Shown here: positions 1 to 5,282 of the stretch, piece by piece
Layout: every line of letters begins with the position of its first letter
How positions within the stretch are numbered: the first letter of the stretch is position 1
Origin: CAUJGQ01 sp038325665
GTDB lineage: Bacteria > Chloroflexota > Dehalococcoidia > CAUJGQ01
NCBI GenBank assembly: GCA_038325665.1
Contig: JBBQJF010000364.1
Location: 1 to 5,282 of the forward strand
Reading direction: 5' to 3'
DNA length: 5,282 nucleotides
Notes under the pieces: generated by a model
Told to the model about the DNA's origin: nothing
Database searches by the model: none
What the model saw: only the letters and a program-made list of their open reading frames with translations
Translations under genes and position numbers: made by a program

Positions 1-45
1 GCGTCATCATCGAGGTTTACGATGGCAATCAAAGGGAATCGCAAT

Positions 46-102
46 GCGGCAGACGAGAACGAGGGATCGGTACAATGCCGGTCCCTCGTTCTCGTCTGCC
101 GC
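46..102 (-). terminator. Strong 25-bp hairpin after the permease-tail remnant
   Basis: Arms at 46-70 and 78-102 are complementary over 25 positions. The only imperfect pair is at 67/81: G.U-type on the plus strand, A-C on the minus strand. The loop is 7 bases (71-77). The hairpin begins 7 bases past the stop codon of the permease-tail remnant, where a terminator for minus-strand transcription would be expected. No run of T follows the stem on either strand, so it is not a textbook intrinsic terminator. It could instead be a transcript-end stabiliser or a dispersed palindromic repeat. The hairpin itself is certain; its role is inferred. Confidence 0.45.
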
Positions 103-108
103 GGCGAC

Positions 109-177
109 CCTACTCGTAGCGCAGCGCCTCGGCGATCGGCACCCGCGACGCTCCCCGGCTCGGCCACCACGTCAGTA
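109..177. repeat. Left copy of 69-base direct repeat (duplicated permease gene end)
   Basis: This stretch matches 1158-1226 in the same orientation at 68 of 69 positions, with an offset of 1049 bases. The single difference is C170 against G1219. Identity stops sharply on both sides: the left boundary is one base past the permease stop codon, and the right boundary is inside the permease coding sequence. The two copies bracket the toxin-antitoxin genes. Confidence 0.95.
110..177 (-). pseudogene. Detached 3' end of an FtsX-type ABC permease gene
   Basis: On the minus strand this fragment encodes the last 21 residues of the permease located at 1159-4485 (permease residues 1088-1108, ending AEALRYE) plus the TAG stop. 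The one base difference inside the repeat changes the Thr codon ACC to ACG and is silent. The next codon upstream also reads Leu in both copies (TTA here, CTA there). Beyond that the similarity is lost. The frame stays open back to an ATG at 218-220, giving a 36-residue reading frame that starts 15 bases after the toxin stop, but I see no convincing ribosome binding site. I read it as a gene fragment left by duplication or insertion, not as a functional small gene. It could also be the tail of a second, nearly identical permease whose body was lost. Confidence 0.8.
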
Positions 178-234
178 AGACAGGAGAGTTCAGTGAGATG
201 GCCCACGCGGCAGAGTTCATATTAAGAAACCGCG

Positions 235-681
235 TTACGGTTGAAGATTGTCGACCAGCAACGCCGGAAGTTCAGCGACGCGGGAGAAGATGGTGTCGTT
301 GGTTAGTATGGCGTCACATCCCGCCTGGAGAGCGACGGCGGCCTGCAAGGCGTCGGCCAGCCGCAACTGGTAACGCGCTCGCAATTGGGCCGAGTGGCGG
401 GCGATATGTTCGTCAATCGAGGTGAAAACCGTGTTACGTCCTCGCGTGATTCGTTCGATGTACTGCCGCTCCATTGCGGTCGAGTTCGACCGGTAGGGCA
501 CGACCAGACATTCCGCCAAGGTGATCGGCGACGTAACCACGATGATGGAGCCTTCATCGATGGCACGAAAAATGCGACGGACCACGTCGTCGTATCGAGG
601 ATTCTGCTCCACGAGGTAGATCACCGGCGCGGTATCGAGAAACAGGCGCTCAATCCCTGCAAGCGCGCCCTCCAACCTCAT
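235..681 (-). CDS. PIN-domain protein, probable type II toxin (VapC-like ribonuclease)
   Basis: This 148-residue protein has the length and layout of a single PIN domain, a Mg2+/Mn2+-dependent RNase fold used by VapC-type toxins to cut RNA such as tRNA or rRNA. The four acidic positions expected in the active site are visible: D16 in 'FLDTAPVIYLVE', E57 in 'TLAECLVVP', D110 in 'LRLADALQAA', and D129 in 'ILTNDTIFSRV'. All are in the right order and spacing, so the enzyme looks intact. The ATG at 681-679 is preferred because it forms an ATGA overlap with the TGA ending the readthrough frame of the upstream antitoxin gene, an arrangement that couples translation of a toxin to its antitoxin. No strong ribosome binding site precedes it, which fits coupling. 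The gene stops 57 bases before the permease-tail repeat. Family assignment is confident; the RNA target is unknown. Confidence 0.88.
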   Translation of the reverse strand: MRLEGALAGIERLFLDTAPVIYLVEQNPRYDDVVRRIFRAIDEGSIIVVTSPITLAECLVVPYRSNSTAMERQYIERITRGRNTVFTSIDEHIARHSAQLRARYQLRLADALQAAVALQAGCDAILTNDTIFSRVAELPALLVDNLQP

Positions 682-740
682 GAGGTGTCTCGCATCCGGC
701 GTTCACGAGTGTCGTCACTTTCTTGGCGACCGCGTGACAC
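678..740 (-). other. In-frame continuation of the antitoxin past its TAG
   Basis: Directly after the TAG at 741-743, the same frame stays open for 20 codons (beginning VSRGRQES, ending RRMRDTS) and ends at TGA 678-680, which overlaps the toxin ATG at 679-681. The segment is rich in Arg, Asp and Glu, like the charged C-terminal tails of small antitoxins. From memory, related small antitoxins carry a Trp after '...AQ[AE]', so TAG could derive from TGG by one base change. The open frame and the exact ATGA junction are seen in the sequence; the ancestral Trp is inferred. Confidence 0.6.
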
Positions 741-932
741 CTATGCCTGAGCCTCTTCCCCTACTGCTGGGTACGGAGCAGTGCCGCGTAAGTCACTCCA
801 GGGCAGCGATCTGTCCGGCGCGGCGTGTGCGTATTCCGAGGTGAGCGCGAGATGTGCGATCAACCGCAACTGTTCATCGCGGGTCAGGTTCGCCGCCAGT
901 TCGACGATCTCATCGTACGTTCGCGCCGTCAT
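741..932 (-). CDS. Probable antitoxin partner of the PIN toxin, apparently truncated by a premature TAG
   Basis: The frame from ATG 932-930 encodes 63 residues. The N-terminus 'MTARTYDEIVELAANLTRDEQLRLIAHLA' region (residues 1-29) has the helical 'x-EQLRLI-x-x-LA' pattern common in small antitoxins encoded just upstream of PIN toxins. It is followed by a Pro/Gly-rich stretch 'DLRGTAPYPAVGEEAQA' and then TAG. Such proteins usually run on to about 80-90 residues; here the open frame continues past TAG for 20 codons and meets the toxin start in an ATGA overlap. The antitoxin therefore probably lost its C-terminus, the part that in many antitoxins wraps the toxin. A longer frame extends upstream to 1061, but the residues before this ATG look unlike protein, and a GGGG lies 9 bases before the ATG. 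I cannot name a specific antitoxin family. Confidence 0.62.
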   Translation of the reverse strand: MTARTYDEIVELAANLTRDEQLRLIAHLALTSEYAHAAPDRSLPWSDLRGTAPYPAVGEEAQA

Positions 933-1096
933 CGCCCAGCACCCCACATAAGCAGTGAGAACGTCACAAGTGTCGGGGAGCCGCTCATTCCGCGGGGGAC
1001 ATCGCCGATTCATGAACCGTTGCTCGTAGTCGGACAGACACCCGTCGAAGGAGTGGAGCAAACACCCTGCAGCACCAGAACGGCTCCGTACACATG

Positions 1097-1136
1097 ATAC
1101 AGGACGGGCGATCTATTCGGATTGCCCGCCCTGTAT
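1097..1136 (-). terminator. Hairpin downstream of the permease, likely terminator
   Basis: Arms 1098-1112 and 1121-1135 pair over 15 positions around an 8-base loop (1113-1120), and one further A-T pair closes the base (1097/1136). In the minus-strand transcript the stem has one G.U wobble and one A-C mismatch. It begins 22 bases after the permease stop codon, so its position suits transcription termination or mRNA 3'-end protection for the ABC operon. No T tract follows it, so Rho-independent action is not assured. Confidence 0.55.
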
Positions 1137-1157
1137 GACCTTCCTATGGCGTCGCTA

Positions 1158-1226
1158 CCTACTCGTAGCGCAGCGCCTCGGCGATCGGCACCCGCGACGC
1201 TCCCCGGCTCGGCCACCAGGTCAGTA
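1158..1226. repeat. Right copy of 69-base direct repeat (native permease gene end)
   Basis: This copy is the 3' end of the intact permease gene and includes its stop codon (1159-1161). It matches 109-177 at 68/69 bases. Because it is continuous with a full-length gene, it is the native copy, and the left one is the derived or trapped copy. Confidence 0.95.
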
Positions 1227-4200
1227 GCAGCGCGAAGACGTAGGCGATCACGACGAACACGATCACCTCGGTCCAGGGGATGAAGAAGCTGAAGCCGCTG
1301 GTATTCGTCTCCGTGAAGGAGTCCGAGGTCAGCAGGTTGCGAGCCAGAATCGCCGCACCGACCACGCCGGAGAGGATGCCCATCAGCGCGATGAAGCTCG
1401 ACTCCAGCAGGAAGGTGAGCGCCACCGAGCCGCGCTGGTAGCCAATCGCCCGCAGCATGCCGATCTGCTGTCGCCGCTCAACCACCGACCGGAAGGCAAT
1501 CACGCCCACGGCGGCAATGCCCACCAGCAGGCCCAGACCCATGAACGCCTGGAAGATGCGGAAGAAGCCCCGGTTTTGCCGCAATTGCGAGTCGATCCGC
1601 TCCTCGATGGAGAACGCCTGCACGCCTTTGGTCAGCATCGCCGCCTTGATCCCCTTCGCCGCCGCCTCGCCATCGGTACCGGCGGCCAGTCGAAGGTAGT
1701 TCACACGATAGTCGGGCGCGCCGAACACACCGGCATAGGTCCGCTCGTTCGTGTAGATGCCGATGACCACCGAGGTGGGGATCTTCGACGACAACACACC
1801 GACCACCGTCACCACGCTGGCCCGGCCCGTCACCGGGTCGCGAACCTCGACCTGGAACGGCTCGAATTGCTTCTCGCCAGCCTTGAGGCCCTTCACCGTC
1901 CAATAGTCGGGGCCACCGACGTTTCCTGTCAGGGTAGGCAGCGCATCGATTAGCGCCAGGTTCGTGCCGGTGCGCACCGCCTCGAACACCGCCCGGTCAC
2001 TGTCGTAACCCGTTGCCCGCTTGTCGAGCTTCGTGTCGCTGACCGCGAAGAACTGGTCCTCGCCGGCGCGCACCGGGTAAACCTCCCACGCATCGCCCTG
2101 CCCGACCTGACGCACTTCCTGCGCGCCCTCGGTCGCCGTCACCCGACCGGTCGCGGTAATGGCCGATACATCGAATGACCCTTCACTCGCCAGCTCTGCC
2201 CGGAGGTCATCGACCGGGTTGCCGCGGCTGGTTTCGGCGACCACATCCCAGCCACCTCGGCCCTCATCGCCGGCGAAGATCGTGCTGAAGTTCGCACTCA
2301 GTGTGCTCATGACCACGATCGAGAAGACAATCAGCGAGAACATCGCGATGGTCATGCCGGTACGGAAGCGATTGTCAATCGGATAGGCGATACCCATCTT
2401 CAGCGCCGGGGCGAGGTGCGGGAAGCGCACGGCCGCAACAGCCACCGCCGCCGCCATCACCAACAGCGCGGCGAACAGATACAGCAACTGACCGAGGCCA
2501 TCGCCGCTGTCACCTAGCAGGATACCGACAATCATCGCCGCCACGGCGCCCACGCCGAGGCCACCGGGAATCGCGTAGGCGCGGGCGCCGCCCGTGCCAG
2601 CCCCCCCGAACAGAGTGGTCAGCAGCCGGGCGTTGAAGACGATCAGCAGCGTGAAACCGATCACGATCATGATGCCGGACAGTACGAACATCTCGATGTT
2701 GCCGTCCAGCTTACCGAACAGCCGGTCATGCACATTCGCGGGCAGCAGCCAGTACACCGCCAGCAACCCGCCCACGACCGTCCACGTCAGGCGGCTGGGC
2801 GCGTGATAGTAGCGGGCCAGCGCGGCCACCGACAGCGGCAGCAGCGAGATGCCCAGCGCGAACGGGAACAGCTTGCCGCTCGACTGGCCTAGTGCCATCA
2901 GCAGCCCGCCGCTCGCCAGCCCAAGCGGTCCCCACACCCACGCTGCCGGCAGACCGAAGCCCTTACGCAACAACCAGTAGAGGCCGAGCGGGGGTACGAC
3001 CAGCGCCGGGATGCCGAGGATAACCCACGTCCAGTTCGTCCTACGCTTCGGCTCACGGCCCTTCGCATCGTCCGTGCCACGGATGGCGGCGACGATGTTC
3101 AACCGACTGACACGCATCGAGGAGATCAGCACCGTGATGAAGGTCAGCACGACACCGAGGCAGTAGCTGATGATCAGCGAGCGCGGGGTGACGTGCGCGG
3201 CGAGAAACGAGCCGTCGCTGCCCAGCAGCGCCTTGATGCCGCCCACCACCAACGCGAACGCCGCGCCCACCCCGAGCGCCGCGCCGACCGCGCCGGCCAT
3301 CACATTGTAGGCCATGCCCTCGGAGACAAACATCTGCACGAGATTGCCGCGCTTGGCGCCGACGGCGCGGGCCATGCCCATCTCGGCCTTCCGCTCGGCC
3401 GCCAGCATCACGAAGATCATGAAGATCAGCAGGATACCGGCCGCGATCGAGAACAGGCCGAACACCAGAAACAGCGTTGTGAACAGGTTGCCGACCTGTT
3501 CGGCCTGCTTGACCGTGTCTTCCTTGGTCTTCTCCACCTTGACGTTCAGGTCGCCGAGGCCGACGGCCTGCCGTCCGGCGTCACTCGTCAGATACGTGCC
3601 GAGCCGCCCGGCGGCGCCGTCAGAGTTCTTGTACGCGTCACGCACGCCGCCCGTGAGCGCGACCGTGATCGCGTTGATCTCGCCGGGCGTGCCCAGAATG
3701 CGCTGCGCGGACGGAATCGCCATCGCCAGCCCGCCGGCCTCATCGCTATTGCCGACGGCGAGCACGCCGCTCGCGATCTCGTCCTCGACCACACCCACGA
3801 TCGCGACCGGCCAGGCGATGTCACGCGCGTAGACGGTGATCGTGTCGCCGGCACGCGCGTCGAGCTTCTTCGCGGCGGTCTTGCTGATGAACGCCCGGTT
3901 CTCGCCCAGCGCACCGAGATCCGCCCTGCTGCCGTTCGCCAGCCGCAGTCCGCCGAGCGCGCTCAATCGCGCCGGGTCGATGCCGGCGAGCGTAATACGC
4001 GGTTCGGACAGACGCGTGTTCGGGTTCAGCGCCGGCGCCCCCTCAAAGATGAACGGCAGGAAGCCGGCGATATCGCGGTCGTCCTTGAACTCTGTCTCCA
4101 AATTCGCGGTCAGCCCATCGCTGACGTAGAACTTGCCGCCGCCCGAAAACTGGACGGCGCTTTGGTTCGCCACACCGGCGCCCGACCCGCCCTCGAAGTC

Positions 4201-4485
4201 GAGTGCCAAGTCGGTGCGTTGGAGCGAATCGAAGCTGCTCTTGGTGAAAGAATAATCGAGCGAATCGCCCGTGGTAAATGCCGCGGTGATGATCAGGGTC
4301 GAGAGCATCAGTCCCACGACCACCAGCGCGGTTTGCGTGCCGCGTCGTGGGATGTTGCGGAGGCCCATCCGAAACATCGTGCGGTTGGAGATGTAGATAG
4401 CCGCGATGCCTGCCATCGAGACGGCGAACAGCGCCAGCAAAACCCACATGATGTTCGTCATCGGAATGCCGAAGAGCTTGTTCAC
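1159..4485 (-). CDS. Large FtsX/MacB-type ABC transporter permease (two-half architecture)
   Basis: This 1108-residue membrane protein is the probable partner of the ATPase encoded just upstream. A TM helix at about 12-33 is followed by the cytoplasmic 'MGLRNIPRRGTQTA' and a second TM (53-72). A large extracytoplasmic region follows (about 73-330), then an FtsX domain (about 335-465, with 'AERKAEMGMARAVGAKRG' as the likely ATPase-contacting segment). Many hydrophobic helices fill about 485-690. A second half begins at 696-730 ('MGIAYPIDNRFRTGMTIAMF', echoing the first half), with another extracytoplasmic region (about 732-975) and a final FtsX domain (977-1103, 'ERRQQIGMLRAIGYQRGS'). It ends in AEALRYE. 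This is about twice the length of a single MacB or LolC/E-type permease, as if two permeases were fused, so one chain may replace a permease dimer. The start is GTG, with AGGGGG 8 bases upstream; an ATG at codon 9 is the alternative but lacks a ribosome binding site. The substrate (lipid, lipoprotein, peptide or drug) cannot be told from sequence. Confidence 0.93.
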   Translation of the reverse strand: MNKLFGIPMTNIMWVLLALFAVSMAGIAAIYISNRTMFRMGLRNIPRRGTQTALVVVGLMLSTLIITAAFTTGDSLDYSFTKSSFDSLQRTDLALDFEGGSGAGVANQSAVQFSGGGKFYVSDGLTANLETEFKDDRDIAGFLPFIFEGAPALNPNTRLSEPRITLAGIDPARLSALGGLRLANGSRADLGALGENRAFISKTAAKKLDARAGDTITVYARDIAWPVAIVGVVEDEIASGVLAVGNSDEAGGLAMAIPSAQRILGTPGEINAITVALTGGVRDAYKNSDGAAGRLGTYLTSDAGRQAVGLGDLNVKVEKTKEDTVKQAEQVGNLFTTLFLVFGLFSIAAGILLIFMIFVMLAAERKAEMGMARAVGAKRGNLVQMFVSEGMAYNVMAGAVGAALGVGAAFALVVGGIKALLGSDGSFLAAHVTPRSLIISYCLGVVLTFITVLISSMRVSRLNIVAAIRGTDDAKGREPKRRTNWTWVILGIPALVVPPLGLYWLLRKGFGLPAAWVWGPLGLASGGLLMALGQSSGKLFPFALGISLLPLSVAALARYYHAPSRLTWTVVGGLLAVYWLLPANVHDRLFGKLDGNIEMFVLSGIMIVIGFTLLIVFNARLLTTLFGGAGTGGARAYAIPGGLGVGAVAAMIVGILLGDSGDGLGQLLYLFAALLVMAAAVAVAAVRFPHLAPALKMGIAYPIDNRFRTGMTIAMFSLIVFSIVVMSTLSANFSTIFAGDEGRGGWDVVAETSRGNPVDDLRAELASEGSFDVSAITATGRVTATEGAQEVRQVGQGDAWEVYPVRAGEDQFFAVSDTKLDKRATGYDSDRAVFEAVRTGTNLALIDALPTLTGNVGGPDYWTVKGLKAGEKQFEPFQVEVRDPVTGRASVVTVVGVLSSKIPTSVVIGIYTNERTYAGVFGAPDYRVNYLRLAAGTDGEAAAKGIKAAMLTKGVQAFSIEERIDSQLRQNRGFFRIFQAFMGLGLLVGIAAVGVIAFRSVVERRQQIGMLRAIGYQRGSVALTFLLESSFIALMGILSGVVGAAILARNLLTSDSFTETNTSGFSFFIPWTEVIVFVVIAYVFALLLTWWPSRGASRVPIAEALRYE

Positions 4486-4493
4486 GGACCTAA

Positions 4494-4499
4494 CCCCCT
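4494..4499 (-). promoter_or_regulatory. Probable ribosome binding site for the permease GTG start
   Basis: On the minus strand AGGGGG lies 8 bases before the GTG at 4485-4483. It supports the GTG over the in-frame ATG eight codons later, which has no purine-rich sequence before it. The site is directly next to the palindrome at 4501-4523, so the repeat or its flank may supply the binding site. Confidence 0.55.
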
Positions 4500-4500
4500 A

Positions 4501-4523
4501 CCCCTTCCCTGCAAGGGAAGGGG
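4501..4523. repeat. Perfect 10-bp palindrome, REP-like, between ATPase and permease genes
   Basis: CCCCTTCCCT (4501-4510), a 3-base GCA loop and AGGGAAGGGG (4514-4523) form a perfect stem. With the flanking 'TAACCCCCTA' it resembles C-rich palindromic repeats that I recall scattered between genes in Chloroflexota and some other bacteria. That link is from memory and untested. Inside the operon it could form a hairpin that lowers or uncouples permease expression from the ATPase. The rest of the 140-base gap contains only a weak 8-bp inverted repeat (4552-4559 / 4593-4600). Confidence 0.75.
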
Positions 4524-4625
4524 AGATCTATGGTTCACAGCACATCAATGAATCCCGCTGCCCCGGATCGCACGGTCTGCCCCGCGGGAACGAGCGGGAT
4601 ACAGTTCGCACGGGCGGGAGGCGGC

Positions 4626-5282
4626 TCAGCGGCGGTCCTCGCCGACGATCTGGCCGTCGCGCATGTGGATGATGCGGTGGCAGCGGGCGCCGATGGCGGC
4701 GTCGTGGGTGACGATCACGAAGGTCTGGCCGCGGGTGCGGTTCAGCGTCTCCATCAGCACCATGATCTCGCCGGCGGTGGTGGAGTCCAGGTCGCCGGTC
4801 GGCTCATCCGCCCACACGATCGCCGGGGCGTTGACCAACGCCCGCGCGATCGTCACCCGCTGGCGCTGCCCACCCGACAGTTGCGCCGGCCGGTGCGACG
4901 CCCACTGCTCCAATCCGACCTGGGCCAGCGCCGCCAGCGACCGCCGCCGCGCCTCCTTCGCCCCCACCCCCGAGACCACCAGCGGCAACTCCACGTTCTC
5001 CACCGCCGATAGGACCGGCAGCAGGTTGTAGAACTGGAAGATGAACCCCATCTGCCGCGCGCGGAAGGTCGTCTTGGCATTGTCCGAGAGGGTGTTGATG
5101 TCGGTGCCGTTGATGCGGATGGCGCCGCCGTCGATGCCGTCCAGACCGCTCATGCAGTTGAGCAAGGTCGTCTTGCCGCACCCGGAGGGACCCATGATCG
5201 CCAGCATCTCGCCCCGCGGCACCGCCAGGCTCACCCCCGTGAGCGCCCGCACCTGCACCTCGCCCGTGTCGTACGTCTTGAC
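4626..5282 (-). CDS. ABC transporter ATP-binding protein, LolD/MacB class (5' end outside the window)
   Basis: The 218 visible codons encode nearly the whole nucleotide-binding domain that powers the permease encoded next. The frame is open to the window edge and starts with 'VKTYDTGEVQV', whose Tyr suits the adenine-stacking A-loop. The GTG at 5258 is therefore internal, and only the extreme N-terminus is missing. In visible-residue numbering: Walker A GPSGCGKT (31-38), Q-loop Gln83 in 'IFQFYNLLPVLSAVEN', signature LSGGQ (135-139), Walker B IVWADE with catalytic Glu160, D-loop GDLD (163-166) and switch His193 in 'VIVTHD'. All catalytic parts are intact. The 'FQFYNLLP...VEN' and 'ADEPTGDLD' wording is typical of the LolD/MacB/FtsE group, which work with FtsX-like permeases to drive extracytoplasmic mechanical work or export rather than import. 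The gene ends in TGA, 140 bases before the permease start; the two are probably co-transcribed. Confidence 0.96.
   Translation of the reverse strand, partial: VKTYDTGEVQVRALTGVSLAVPRGEMLAIMGPSGCGKTTLLNCMSGLDGIDGGAIRINGTDINTLSDNAKTTFRARQMGFIFQFYNLLPVLSAVENVELPLVVSGVGAKEARRRSLAALAQVGLEQWASHRPAQLSGGQRQRVTIARALVNAPAIVWADEPTGDLDSTTAGEIMVLMETLNRTRGQTFVIVTHDAAIGARCHRIIHMRDGQIVGEDRR

Noticed and set aside
1..45. Possible coding or RNA content at the left edge
   Set aside because: Only 45 bases precede the hairpin, and no start, motif or structure can be supported.
385..750. Plus-strand open frame opposite the PIN toxin
   Set aside because: The minus-strand PIN protein has all its active-site residues and family-like length, while this frame shows no family features.
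955..967. Small inverted repeat GTGA-n5-TCAC upstream of the antitoxin as an operator
   Set aside because: Four-base arms are expected by chance, and no promoter elements with proper spacing could be found next to it.
933..1061. Longer start for the antitoxin (extra 43 residues)
   Set aside because: The added residues (Cys- and Arg-rich, no pattern) do not resemble an antitoxin, whereas 'MTARTYDEIVELA' is a natural N-terminus with a GGGG 9 bases upstream.
109..1226. Transposon with target-site duplication
   Set aside because: Target duplications are usually only a few bases long, not 69. No transposase, integrase or terminal inverted repeats are visible between the copies.
3193..4551. Long plus-strand open frame (452 codons) opposite the permease
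   Set aside because: It lies antisense to a clear membrane protein, its translation is rich in Arg, His and Ala with no recognisable domain, and long antisense frames are expected in GC-rich coding DNA.
4552..4600. 8-bp inverted repeat between the ATPase and permease genes as a terminator
   Set aside because: The loop is 33 bases, no T tract follows, and a full terminator here would separate two genes that should be expressed together.

Overview
The window looks like part of a GC-rich bacterial chromosome. A tentative placement is Chloroflexota or a relative. This rests on the style of the roughly 1,100-residue two-half FtsX/MacB-type permease (N-terminus 'LFGIPM', then 'MGLRNIPRR') and on the C-rich palindromic repeat between genes. 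Neither clue is decisive. Every gene I can support lies on the minus strand, so the window reads biologically from right to left.

Right part (5282 to 1159): an ABC exporter-type operon. The first gene is an ATPase of the LolD/MacB class, cut off at its 5' end by the window edge. A 140-base gap follows, holding a perfect 10-bp palindrome and a purine-rich probable ribosome binding site. Next comes a very large permease (1108 aa, GTG start) with two MacB/FtsX-like halves. Together they would form an ATP-driven membrane machine of the MacB/LolCDE/FtsEX type; its substrate cannot be read from the sequence. A 15-bp hairpin just beyond the permease stop probably ends the transcript.

Left part (1157 to about 178): a probable type II toxin-antitoxin pair. 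It has a short antitoxin-like gene followed by a PIN-domain toxin with all four expected acidic residues. The antitoxin frame is interrupted by a TAG. Read past that codon, it continues for 20 codons to a TGA that overlaps the toxin ATG (ATGA), which suggests a recent nonsense mutation.

The toxin-antitoxin module sits between two copies of a 69-base direct repeat (109-177 and 1158-1226, 68/69 identical). The repeat is the 3' end of the permease gene, including its stop codon. The left copy is a detached permease tail, followed at once by an unusually strong 25-bp hairpin (46-102). The module therefore appears to have been inserted at, or trapped by a duplication of, the end of the permease gene.

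I see no clearly new biological system. The points most worth a second look are the duplicated gene end around the toxin-antitoxin module and the interrupted antitoxin beside an apparently intact toxin.
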